Source: Casuarius casuarius (taxonomy: Eukaryota; Chordata; Aves; Casuariiformes; Casuariidae). Taken from it: DNA of 64,000 bases. Positions 1 to 11,191 of the stretch are shown one piece after another (the stretch's first letter is position 1; each line of letters opens with the position of its first letter). The DNA is taken from NCBI GenBank assembly GCA_003342895.1, contig PTFA01000111.1:2144199-2208198 (forward strand). The letters run 5' to 3'. The position numbers were made by a program, and so were the translations under genes. The notes beneath the pieces were generated by a model. It worked only from the letters and a program-made list of their open reading frames with translations. It did not search any database and was not told where the DNA came from.

Positions 1-224
1 GGTGGTACAAGCTACAGCTTTTTTTTAAGCAGCATAAAATTCTTGTGCAGAGAGATTAAGTGCAGTTTAATGAAAGATTTAATTTTATTATTATTTTTTT
101 AAATATTTTGGAAATTGCTGAAACCCATATTGCTTTGACTAAGGTAGTAGAAAACTACTGACTTCCCCCTCTTTCCCTGGGTTATGAGAAACACGATGTC
201 AAGTTATGCTTTGTTAGCCTGATT

Positions 225-500
225 TAGAACTGGGATTCAAGCGCAGGTCTTTCACCTGTAAGTGACAGCCAACCCATCTAGCTGCTGGAAGTTAAAGGAC
301 ATACATCTCTGGCTGGAGCTGTTCCACTTTGTATAGATAACAGTTGGAGTCACAGCTTGAACCTGACTCTCGTACTTCCCAAACAAGTGCCTTAATCACA
401 GGTGTATGGAGACAATCACTCATTTGTTCTGGCCCGGTGAATATTTATTTATTTAAAGTGGAGCAGCTCCAACAAGAGAGACAGAGACTGATGTAGTATA
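225..500. repeat. Probable ancient amniote dispersed repeat (SINE-like or LTR-like)
   Basis: The stretch has a degenerate tRNA-B-box-like segment near 233-250 (reads as a mutated 'gggattcgaacc'). It also holds a 17-bp inverted pair, 314-330 against 455-471, differing at one base. The word around 'tggagctgttccactttg' resembles an old interspersed repeat seen in turtles, crocodilians and birds. That resemblance is from memory and no alignment was run. No open frame is present and the borders are approximate. It could also be unique sequence with a chance hairpin. Confidence 0.35.
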
Positions 501-3500
501 TTTTAGTAGCAGGGTAATTACACAACAGAATTTATGTTAGTCAATAAATCCCTGCAACAGGGAATCACAAGATAAAACTATTACAAAAAGTCTTAGTCAT
601 ACATTTAGACAGATGGTTGTTCTGAGAAATGGCACTTCTAGCTGGAACATATTTCTCTTTAAAAACATGCTATATCACAAATGAAAGAACAACTCTGTTT
701 AGACTGGTGTTTTAGATGCAGAAGTACTCCTTCTTTCCATGATCCTTAATCCACTAAGTGAAGAAGTAGGACGGGATTCAGAATACTTGGGATGGTAGTC
801 TTGATTCTAGCAGCAATCTGGTGTTTAACCCTGCAAAAATTAATTCACTCCCCTTTTATTCAAATTTTGCCGTGTGTACTTAGATCATTAGCTCTTGAGG
901 AGATAAGACTTTCTCTTGCTCCTTCTGATTTTATGATCATGCCCCAGATGAATGGATCTTGGTTGAGGCTTTATATATTAAGCTATTGCACATAATGTGT
1001 TTTGTCAATCTACATTAATAAAAATAATGCACTGTAACGAAACACTACAATATTTATAAGACTCATAGCCCTGTCCACTTTAATTGCTAACATTCATTTT
1101 AATCAAAGAATTAGAAGTTGTCTGTGTATAAAAAAATCTGTAGAGCAGCATTGGTCTAATGAATTTCACTAATGATTCTTTTGATTCAAGTTAATATGAA
1201 AACAAATTTTGATTTCCAAGCATTAATAGCCTAAGTATTGTTTTTATTATTTGTTCAGGTTGTCTTTCCTGCAAGAAAAAGATGAAAGTGAAACTGTTTC
1301 AAATTTGTACTTCAAATTAAGATTTATGAAAGGATCCAAAACAGACACTCTAATTCAAAGGTGGCTGGGCTAGCATATATTAATCGATTTAGGAGTGCTC
1401 TAGACCCACTTAATTCAAATACAAAATCCATAGACTGGAGATTTGTATAATTGAGAAAGGGTTAAGAAATCAGTTCACCACAACAACAAATTTCATCCAA
1501 GCCAAGAGTGGCCAATAACTATATGCTTTCTTCACTAGATGGTACTTGCTGATGAGTTATCTGATCTCCATGCACTTCATAAAGGAGAGGAACCCACAAA
1601 ATAAAAATTGCTATCATATCTGGACAGCTTGACCTACTTTGGAAAACAAACTAGACTTTACCATGTTAAACATGTTCCAGTGTGTGGTTAGAGCTTTCAC
1701 CTAAGATTTTTGAAACATTTCATATGTGTTACAAAAGTCAGTTTAGAGAATGATTAAATCATTCCCATTTCCAGCTCTCCTAATCAGACATTAAATTCAC
1801 ATACAATATAAAACTCTTGTTATACTGGTGAGAGCATAAAGAGACCAAAGATAAGGTTAAATACATTCATTTATGACAGAGTTGTGCTCCCACCATGCAG
1901 AATACATGATATATAGAGACATGTCAGAAGTAGAAAGCCTTTTTTAAGGCTCTAAAAATGAATTCACATTGTAGGATTTTCTTAAATGGAGTAGCTAAGA
2001 TGATAGTACTGAAATACTTTTAGGAACTGGAAATAGAATGAAATTATAATATTTTTATCAAGTCATTTGCATTTCTAAATAGGTAAAACAAAAATATTAT
2101 GTAAGGAAAGTTAAGCTATATGCAGAGAACTTTGCAAAAAGATGAGAGAAAATGCGGTAATTTCAGTGCAGGCATGCTGTTTCTTGTAAACTGCTGCAAT
2201 ATCTGATATAGTCAGAATGAGAGAATGATTTAAGATCAATGTCAGAGAAGAGCCTGAATTATGTTTCAAAAATAAAATTTAAATCATTAATTCTTGCACC
2301 ACCATTTCCACATGTATAATATTGATACCATAAGAAAAAGGTACTTAACATACACAGGTTAATACCATGTTTCTCCCAGCTAGCTAGTTTTTCAGGTGTT
2401 GTAGAAGCACATGGTTTGTGCAGGGGGTTCAGGATGACAAGTCGATCTACCAGTTTGTTCTTTAAGAGTTTAGACAGATGATTATGAATGAGGCATTTAG
2501 TGGTATGTCAGGTAGCGATCACAGCTGTGGGCTGGATTCTGGTTAACCAAACTGTAACAGAAAATTGACTCACTGATAGTACAAACCAATACTAACGCTA
2601 GCATTGCTCTGCAGTTTTGTCTTNCAATTCCTCACTTGAAGTTAAGTAGAACATGTATTTATGGCTATATTAGTAAGTTTAATGACGTCACCAATGGTTT
2701 CTTTCTCATTTTCAGTGCCAAAGATCCAATTTTCTTGCTTTGTACGCTGACGATGACCCAACATCTGTTCTTAACTTTCCATCGAACTTTGGCAATTGAG
2801 GGCACTGACCTAGTCTGAGCACTCAAATGCACTTTAAATTCCTATGAAATAGCTTTAAAGGAGCTTGATCATTTTAGACTACAAATCAGTCTGAAAGGAG
2901 GATAGAAGCTGCTGCAGACCAGGGAATGCTGCGGATACGAGTCACTTAGCCAAGGTGATTTTCACCAAAGTTACTGTCATTCAGACAGCACTTTTGGGGA
3001 AGCTACTAGTACTCACAGGTCATTAGTCCAAAGCACAGGTTTGTCTACCAGAGCCTCTCTACACTGTTACAGGTAATTTTGGGGCAGCCAACTGGATGCT
3101 AGTTTTGCTCTGAAAGATTTGTACACTTTCCTAACATGTTCATTTAGTGAAATTTTCTTCCAGCAGCCTGTCCAATGGGAACTTTGCTAGTTCGGACGCA
3201 GATGCAGAATGCATGTGTTTCTGATGAGGACAAATATAACTCTAAAATAAAAACAAACAAAACATATTCAACCATTAAGATTTAGGATGGTTCTTTATTG
3301 ATCTATAGGCAGCTAAGTATGGTTGCATACTTTACTACTTCAGGCACCTTTATGGGAATTATAATCTTAAATGTGACTTATAGAAACAAAAGAGATAAAT
3401 GAACAGTGTCAGCAGCCAAATCAGACTTCTAGAATTCCCTGTATATTCTGTTGAATGTTTAAGAAACATGGCCAATGATGGTCCTAACCAGAGCACATCA

Positions 3501-3942
3501 GTTAGGTACCCACAGACATGATAAATCCGTGAGACACTGTCTCCGTGTGGAAGAAAAAGTAGCCCTTTCTTACTGCTTATTGAACATTTTTCTCTGGCTT
3601 CTGTGCCAAATGGCACAGATGCATTTGTGAAAAAGGCAGAAGTGAATTTGAAGGCAGAAGAGAAAGGCAGAAGAGAAAGGGAAAATATATTAGTAGCATA
3701 CATCATTTAATCCCTAGATTTGGGTACGCAGGACCAAGTTTTCCAGTATTGCTCGAGTCTGCTTCATGCAGTCTGGCACTTCATGAATTCTCATGAATTT
3801 CCTCTGTGTGGCTCTGGAGCACTTGTGTGTGAACTAAAGAGTGTGCTTGGGGTTGGAGGTGGGGAGAAGAAGGTTCTCAGGGACAGATAGCCAGAGAAAA
3901 TTTCATAAGCATCTATTAAATATCCTCATTTATGTGTTTCAT
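501..3942. other. Unique AT-rich noncoding sequence
   Basis: No gene, RNA or recognisable transposon was seen. Open frames here are short (60-115 codons), lack family resemblance and have no consistent splice-site context. A single unresolved base lies at 2624. Confidence 0.6.
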
Positions 3943-4137
3943 GAAGTTCCTGTTTGCACATTTCTCCAGTCTGTTGAAGTCCCTCTGAATGGCAGCACAA
4001 CCATTTGGTCCATCAGCCACTACTCCCAGTTTTGTGTCACCTGCAAACTTGCTAATGGGTGTACTTGGTCCCATCAGCAAGGTCACTAATGAAGATATGA
4101 AACAGTATTGGCCCCAGTATTCAACCCTGGGGTACAC
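3916..4137 (-). pseudogene. CR1 ORF2 remnant spanning RT motif C (mutated)
   Basis: This 73-codon minus-strand frame carries 'ISKFAGDTKLG' followed by 'GCAAIQRDFNRLE', the block around RT motif C of CR1 ORF2. The family normally has F-A-D-D here; this copy reads F-A-G-D, so one of the paired catalytic aspartates is lost. The first methionine is a chance start inside the element, and the frame's C-terminal end runs into flanking DNA. It is a fragment of a dead LINE polymerase, not a host gene. Confidence 0.8.
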
Positions 4138-4216
4138 TGCTGATGATGTGCCTCCAGCTGGACATTGTGCTGCTGATCACAACTCTTTAAGCCCAGCAGT
4201 TCAGCTTGTTTCCAGT

Positions 4217-4465
4217 TCACCTTACTTTCCATTTGCCTAGTCCATATTTCATCAGCTTGTCAATTAGAGGATTATGGGAGACAGTGTTGAAAGCCTTGCT
4301 AAAGTCAAGATAATCAACATCCACTGCTTTCCCCTCGTCCACTGACCTTGTCATCTCATTGTAGAGGGCTATTAGGTCAGTCAGGCATGATTTCCCCTTC
4401 ATAAACCCATTCTGACTCCTGCCAGTAACCTTCTTGCCCTTCACATGTTTGTCAGTGGTTTTCAT
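4217..4465 (-). pseudogene. CR1 ORF2 remnant spanning RT motif A
   Basis: This 82-codon minus-strand frame contains 'NGFMKGKSCLTDLIALYNE' and 'YLDFSKAFNTVSHN', the fingers region and motif A of a non-LTR reverse transcriptase. The catalytic Asp of motif A (in Y-L-D-F) is kept. The frame stops soon after 'KYGLGKW', where intact CR1 continues. At its N-terminal end it enters the 109-bp duplicated block; since 109 is not a multiple of three, the duplication shifts the frame. Nonfunctional remnant. Confidence 0.85.
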
Positions 4466-4599
4466 GAGGGTTTACTCCATCACCTTCCCGCAGGCATGAT
4501 TTCCCCTTCATAAACCCATTCTGACTCCTGCCAGTAACCTTCTTGCCCTTCACATGTTTGTCAGTGGTTTTCATGAGGGTTTACTCCATCACCTTCCCG
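4382..4599. repeat. Exact 109-bp tandem duplication inside CR1
   Basis: Bases 4382-4490 are repeated without a mismatch at 4491-4599, and a third 'cag' follows at 4600-4602, so the junctions share CAG. The unit is ordinary CR1 ORF2 sequence, and the normal CR1 order does not contain it twice. It therefore arose after insertion, or is an assembly artefact. Perfect identity inside an otherwise heavily mutated element means the event is recent or technical. Confidence 0.95.
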
Positions 4600-5057
4600 C
4601 AGATGGAGGTGAAGCTGGCCAGCTTGAAGTTCTCTGGATCTTCCTTCTTGCCCTGCTTGAAGAAAGGAGTCACATTTAATTTCTTCACAACCTCAGGAAC
4701 GTTCTCCAGTCATTATGAGCTTTCAAAGATAATTGAGAATCGCAATGGCATCCATCGCCCAGCTCCCTCAACGCTTGTGTATGCATCCCATACACAACTG
4801 AACTGTCTGTCCAGTTCGTTTAAATGTTCCCTAACCTGATCCTCCTTTACCAAGAGCAAGTCTTACTTGCTTCAGACTTTCCTACAGGTCTCAGTGACCT
4901 GGGATTCCTGAAGGCTGCTTTTACCAATAAAGATTGAGCGAACTACATGTACCATTGAGTACCTCAGCCTTGTCCATGTCTTTTGTAATCAGATCCCCTG
5001 CCCCGTTCAGTGGCAGGCCCACATTTTCTCATCTGTCTTTTGAAACTGTCCCCTGGA

Positions 5058-8044
5058 TTAAGTGGTTTAGATGACAAGTCTAAAAAAGATCAGAGAATCA
5101 TCAAGACTTCCTCTGGGAAGTCTGTTGTCAATCAGCCTCCGCCATTACACATTACATATCTCCACTCCTAGAAGAGAAGAATATCAATCTGAATTTCTCT
5201 GGAAGTTCCTCAGTTCCTTGGTTCCTGTTATAAGGCAACTGCACCACTTTTTAAGTGTGTTCTGCCTTCCAATTTACAGAAACCTCATAATGAAAGATAC
5301 TCCTTTTTGACCTGTCTCCCAAAATCAGAGAACAGATTGCCTCCCAACCACAAAGAACAATAGGCAATTTTAAATAAATTTTGTGCCTCTTGATGAAAGA
5401 AGTGAAGTTGACATCATGATATTTATGAGCAGCTATCACTATGTAAATATCATGGAAAGGATATTTTTAACAAGATAATTAGGAAAAAAAGCATTATATG
5501 TTATAGCCATCCCTGCACCATACAAGGCTAAAGATTTAATCCATTTTTCCTGTACCACACCTAGTTTTATCTCATTTTAAAGTCGTTCTACTTTAGACAG
5601 CCTCAAAACAGCATATTTAAAACTCACTTGTCCTTGTTTTTTTTTTTCTTTCTTTTATCAAGGCAAAGCAGGACTTTGAAAATGAATCTGAATGACATCT
5701 CATTGCAGTTTACTTTCATTTACATTACTGCATAGACTGGTTTGAAAAGCATTTAAAATCAAGAAATTATTGACTATCTGACAAGTCAAGGGAAGGACAT
5801 TAGTTCAGAACATGTTGACTACCCATTGCTGAGAGTCAGAATGAAATTTATAGGGATTCGGTGAACTGTAAAAGCTGTCTGAAAAAGTTTCTGTTCATAT
5901 ATTACCTCCCATTTTTATTGCTGCTCTCTTTCCCCTCAAATGAACAGTATCAATTTTCCAGCATCATTTTCATACTCTTCCCGAATTTCAACTAATTCAT
6001 TTCTTCTTAAAATAATCTGTTCCTTTCCCATTTCATCTCTCCCCCCTCTCCTTTTCACTAATGTACTGCCATATATAAGTTAGACAAAAGCAATATTTTC
6101 CCCTGCATTACAGATGTGCTTTCTGATTAGTTTGCATACTACTAGACATCTCAAATTAACACTAGATAAATTTATTACACATTTTGAAATAGAGGATTAA
6201 AAATAGTAGCTAAAATGTATTTAATATGAATTTTCAAGAAAACCCTGAAGAAACATTTTAATCAGCTATGTCTGGTCATGCATGTCCAATTAAAATACTG
6301 CAAATTAAGTGTTTTCAGTCTTTCAAAGTGAGATGAAAACTTGGTCTTTGGGATTTTCACACATGAAATAATAAGCCTAAGACCAGTGGCCTGTAGAAAG
6401 AGACAGAAACCTCAGGACATCTACAACTGATTTTGGATAATGAATCTACTACAACCAGAAGAGAGATTCTGATGATTTGATGCTAGAAAGTTGATCCAAT
6501 AAGAACAAAAGAAACCTTTAGTTTCTTCCATCTTGATAATGAAGCAGCCATTCAAACTATCTTTTGTGGCTAAGCTGAAGCTGTTTTTTTCACAGTGAAT
6601 TAAAAAAAAAAGGAAGAAAGAAAAAAGAGAGAAAAAAAAGGAAGAGTTATTCATTTACTGATAGCATGAGAGAGGAAAGAGATACCTACCATAGATTTAG
6701 ATTTATCTTTGGCAGTCTCTAGCTGGTTGGATTTAGCCTTTACAGTTCACAATGTTTAACATCAAAGTTCAGACAGTTTTTCCCTTTTCTTTTCTACCCA
6801 ATTTAGGGGGAAAAAATGAACAAAAATAAAAAGCCTTTTAATGTTTAACAGTGGCTCTAGGCAAACAGTCATTGATGAGAGACAGGCATTTCTAAAGAGC
6901 TATTCAGCCCGCCAGGACCTAAATTGTTCCCCAAAGGCATTTATCTCTTATCATTGACTACAAATGGAGCCTTGGCAAAGGCACTTCTAACTTAGTCTTG
7001 GTTAAGTGCCTAATTCAGTCCACATGAATCCAGGGCATTATACTTCTTTTCAGATTCTTTGCTTCAAAATTGGTGTAAGGTCTTTCCTTCCACACAGAAA
7101 TAAACAATGAAATATAACACTGCTTACAGAAATGAGGAGGAAAAGGAAGGTGGCCCATCATGAGTATATGCCTGCAAATGCATCAACAGGAGAGGGAAAA
7201 GAGGGAAGAAAGAAGGATCCCATTTTAATGCAGCTCATGCCACTAATCTGGCTAACAGCACGACTGCTAAATCAACAGAGTTGAGGGGCTGCTCAGGGAC
7301 ATCTGAGTGGATGAGAACCCTTTAACTCTATTTTGCTGCTTCTGATAGTACACTGACCACTGAATTCAATATTAGCATTAGCTGGTATTTCATCTTCAAT
7401 TTCTGTTGCTAATGTTCATGAATTTTCATAGGATCGTCAGTCTGAAGAAATATCCAGACTTCATAGTGTGCTTTTTTTTTTTTTTTTTTTTTTATTACAC
7501 AGGTTCACTAAGATTGTCTTTTGCCTTTTTTTCGCTTTTTTTTATCTCTGTATCATTTTTAAATAGAAAAATTGTTCAGCAATAGACTAAAAGAGTTAAA
7601 TGCCCAAATATGTATCCTAAAAAAAAGTAACTTTGGAAAGAAATTCATTGTACTAGCGACTTCTGAGGATTGATTGAATGATATATAAAATTATTCACAT
7701 GAAAATTACATTTTAGTTTAAATAAAGTTTTCTAGCTGGAATCCTACTGATTGATTTACATTACACTGCATGTTTAGGACAAGGTTGAACAGGATTACAA
7801 TGAATATTATTTATTCTTATGTGCTTTGAAAATAGAATAAGAAAACTATCTTTGCTTGGACAAAGTATTAAGTATAAAAAGCAGGAAAATTTTAATTATA
7901 CTCTCAAAATATAATTTTCACTTTTCTTATAAGACTTACCTATCTACAAGTGTCTTCTGCTGCCTTCAGAATATTATCTTACATGAATGTCAGTGATTAA
8001 TTGTTTGAGTGTCTGGCAAATCATTAAAAGCATAGCTTGTAGCA
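5058..8044. other. Unique AT-rich noncoding sequence
   Basis: No gene or transposon is recognised. A 22-base poly-T run lies at 7472-7493. The stretch 6890-7340 is less AT-rich and free of simple repeats, which would fit a conserved noncoding element, but nothing in a single sequence can show that. Confidence 0.55.
7472..7493. repeat. Poly-T run (22 bases)
   Basis: Uninterrupted T homopolymer. There is no SINE body or processed pseudogene next to it on either side, so it is read as a simple repeat and not as a retroposed tail. Confidence 0.9.
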
Positions 8045-8236
8045 AAAGTTGATTGAGGACTTACATCCAGCACAATTACCTTTTTGTCTCTCAGGTCTGT
8101 GAAACTACAATAGAGAAATTTCATTATTTTTCAGAATTTTAAAGTTGATTGAGGACTTACATCCAGCACAATTACCTTTTTGTCTCCCAGGTCTGTGAAA
8201 CTACAATAGAGAAATTTCATTATTTTTCAGAATTTT
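8045..8236. repeat. 96-bp tandem duplication, one mismatch
   Basis: Bases 8045-8140 are repeated at 8141-8236 with a single T/C difference inside the 'gtctcTcagg' / 'gtctcCcagg' word. The unit is otherwise unique sequence, not a known transposon. The mismatch makes a pure assembly error less likely than for an exact copy, though two haplotypes placed in series could also give it. Confidence 0.93.
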
Positions 8237-9214
8237 TTTTTATCTGCAGCTTCAATATTTTGATTTAATACCCACATGCATACACTGAATAAGTCATATG
8301 CCAGAAGATGTTCAGTGCTGTTAAGCAATATTCTTGCTGTTGTAAAATAACACAAGCAAAATGTGAGACATTTGATAAGTGCAAAATTTATAGAAAAGTC
8401 TACTTTTTATTGAAACTTGACACACAAATTGGCTGACAGATGTCATGATCTCAACATATTAACTGAAAGATTTTTATATTTATGATGAAAAGAATGCATA
8501 TCAAGTTTATTCTCTAGGCCTAGTGAAAACATACACGGTTACCTCTGTAAATATAAAGAAATAAATGGTTGTTTAAAGGCAGAGGGCTAATTCTGGAATT
8601 TCACATTCTTTGAAAGAAATTAGAATGTTAAAAGAAAGTGTATGGNNTTTTTTTCCTTTTTTTTTCTTAACTAGCTCTTCCAAGAACACAAGTGAGGAAC
8701 AGAAATACTTATTGCTATGAGTGAATAGTTAAAATGTGTCGAATTATCATCTAAGTCAATAGGAGTTAATGCAGATACCCTAGTTGCAAAAGTGAGATTT
8801 TTTACAAAAATTAGACATTGAGATTGAAACACTAGGAGATGAAAAGTGGCTGTTAAAAGGTAGCATAGGAAAGGCCACAAAAGGTAACTACACCTGACGA
8901 ATCAGTCCGTTTATACATTACCCCCAATGGAAATGTTCTATCAGATGAAATAGAGAGTGAACTTTTTGAGTTTTCCCTGAGTTAAAAGCTCTATTCAAAA
9001 ACTGTGAAGAAGATAATTATTTCTTTCCTGTAAGTTTTCAATCATATGTTATTCAAAACTGAAAGGAAGATATTCTCTACTCACTTTTCTCCCAATCAAA
9101 AACTCAAGCAGGAAAAGAATATTGTTTTCCATTACATATTACAAGTTTTACAATAAAAGCTGCTAAAGGAATAAGATTGGATCTCATTGTGTCTGTGGAC
9201 CTCATATGCTTTCC
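8237..9214. other. Unique AT-rich noncoding sequence
   Basis: Nothing recognisable. T-rich tracts occur near 8648-8668, with two unresolved bases at 8646-8647 at their edge. Confidence 0.55.
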
Positions 9215-9490
9215 CACAGAATGACAGAGTCACAGAGACTTGAAGTCAGAAGGCCCCTCTAGGGATCATCTGGTGGTGCACTCAGTCCCACTATCCAGGT
9301 CACTAATGAAGATGTTAAACAAATTTGCTCCAGCATCAACCCCTGGGGCACACCACCAGCGGCATACCTCCAGCTGGACTTTCCTACAGGTCTCAGAGAC
9401 CTGCAATTCTTGAAGGCTGTTCCTAACGGGAAAGACTGATGTGAAGAAAACATTGAGTACCTCAGCCTTTTCCATTTCTTTTTGAATTCT
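9215..9490 (-). mobile_element. Short CR1 LINE with two internal deletions, minus strand
   Basis: Read on the minus strand, the element starts in the ORF2 linker (residues 'EKAEVLNVFFTSVFP'). It then jumps to the block before RT motif C ('LFNIFISDLDSGTEC') and jumps again to the CR1 3' end, with octamer-like repeats of the ATTCTGTG type at about 9215-9237. The RT core containing motifs A and B, and the region between motif C and the 3' UTR, are both missing. An open frame of 69 codons (9266-9475) crosses the first deletion, so that deletion kept the frame, probably by chance. Dead remnant. Confidence 0.8.
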
Positions 9491-11035
9491 GAATGTTGGA
9501 TTTGCTTTCCTTTAAAGCAAGCACATGGTGAAGCTACAGTGCAAAGTCATCAGCAAACTGTAGCCCAGTGAATTTTGTTTAAATGTACTTTCTGTGCATG
9601 AGATGGATGTCGTAATGAACAAAAGCAGGGGAGCTACTGCTTATTGCAGTTTTTGTGGGAATGGTTTCTGATTCCTAATTATTACTTTTCAGACTATGAA
9701 TATCTTTTTGCAAATTACAGTTCGGACGTTTGAAAGTAATTACATTTTTTATATATGCTAAAGTATTCAATAGCCATGAGCCTTCTTCAATTAATAAATT
9801 AATTGATATTCTGTTGGCAAACTGCATATTTTTCTCCTGATCTACATACTCCTCTTACAATGGATAGAATTAATGCGACCAGATGTAAGGGAAGCGGCTC
9901 TTGCCTAATGTTATGCATGAGACAGTGTAAATGGCAGCCCGTAGTGGCTCTGGATGCTGAAGTTTATTTGAGAACCAAGGTTAGAGTTTTTACTCTACTT
10001 GATTCTCTCACACATTCAGTTGCTCCCCTTCCTCTCCCTGGGTATGTTGGGCAGAAAGGTGTATCAGTTCATGCTGTGCAGCTGCTCACAGTTACCAGTC
10101 TTGGCATTACCAGTCAGGGTCTCTGGGCATCTCCTGGCATTTGTCTCCATGCATCTCTCTGACCTCCAGGATATTTCCCTGCTTCTGTGATCTTTTCTCC
10201 AGCCAGGATCTTCATTTTCTTCTTTCCAAGCCCTCTTCTTTCTGAGACCACTTCTTCTTTTCAGCAACCCTTCTTTTCAGCACAAACTCTTCTTTCCAGA
10301 ACCCCAAACTCCTGGTTTACCCAATCTAAATAGTCCATGGATAAGGCACAATGTGTGATCAGCGTCTTAAATGGTGATAATGTCTCAAGTCTCCTTACTA
10401 ACTGGAAGATTCAGGGCATGCCACTTTTGTTTAGTCCAGTTATTATCAAAATATACAACTAACCAATTCCAGTTGCAGCTAGCAAGTAATAAGCTTCTGT
10501 TTGAGAGTTAAAAGTTCAGTCTGGAACATTCATCCACATTTACAAATATGCCCAGTTATCTGCTGCTTATTAGCTTTCACAATTTACATTATTTTTTCAC
10601 CTACAACATCTAGGCATCCTGAGTGATTAGTTTAGATGTAGATATCCACATTTCATCATCTCACATTATTCATATGAATGGTGATATTCAGAATATGGTG
10701 AGAACCTACAGTTTTTGCTGTAAAACAATAAAGAAAATAATAATTAGCTTTAAGTAGGGAAAATAAAATATATCTTTTATGGAATATTTGGAATGCAAAG
10801 TGCACTATAATTTCAGAAACATTCTGGGTCAAAGAACAATGTCAATAGTCAAATGAAAGAAAAATACAGTGAGACAAACAAAAAAGGAGGCCTGAAATTA
10901 GAATAAAAGTACAGTAAATGTTAAGCTTATTGTGTCAAAGAAATCAAACTAAAATAAATCATTTCTTTATTCTCAAACAACAGTTTGTGCAGTCTCTTTT
11001 GTAGTAAAGAGCTATATTCAGTAGCAAATTGTACA

Positions 11036-11055
11036 CATTCTATTCTATTCTATTC

Positions 11056-11090
<35 letters not shown>
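11036..11090. repeat. Compound microsatellite (TATTC)n-(TC)n
   Basis: About five pentamer units pass directly into roughly 15 TC dinucleotides. The pentamer ends in TC, so the dinucleotide expansion probably grew from the pentamer array. Confidence 0.95.
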
Positions 11091-11092
<2 letters not shown>

Positions 11093-11149
11093 GACATGAA
11101 AGGAAACAACTGAATTTGATTTGATTCTTAGAAACGGTCTATGCTGACT

Positions 11150-11191
11150 CTTTTTTTTTTCTTTTTTTTTCCCTCTTTTTTTTTTTTTTTT
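11150..11191. repeat. Interrupted poly-T tract
   Basis: T runs of 11, 9 and 16 bases are broken by C-rich interruptions, with an unresolved base at 11193 just after. Low-complexity sequence. Confidence 0.9.

Larger units (their letters stand above)
3943..5057 (-). mobile_element. CR1 LINE fragment (ORF2 reverse transcriptase part), minus strand
   Basis: The plus strand reads as the antisense of avian CR1 ORF2. Going left to right it crosses the region after RT motif C, motif C itself (about 4050), motif A (about 4280-4310), the fingers region with 'KGKSCLT', and then the linker upstream of the RT domain (about 4880-5050). Both ends are missing: there is no 3' octamer tail on the left and no endonuclease region on the right. 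Frames are broken by indels and by a 109-bp tandem duplication, so the copy is dead. Divergence is clearly higher than in the copy at 12.6 kb. The family assignment rests on the recognisable ORF2 protein blocks; the subfamily is not resolved. Confidence 0.88.

Noticed and set aside
233..250. tRNA-like B-box word
   Set aside because: No A box at the proper distance and no cloverleaf can be folded; kept only as a hint of a SINE-like repeat.
3359..3706. 115-codon minus frame
   Set aside because: Hydrophobic, Ser/Phe-rich translation of a purine-rich strand with no domain; typical of chance frames here.
9880..10320. Less AT-rich stretch with a repeated 'cttcttttcagca' word, considered as an LTR
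   Set aside because: No TG...CA ends, TATA or polyadenylation word in order, and no partner copy in the window.
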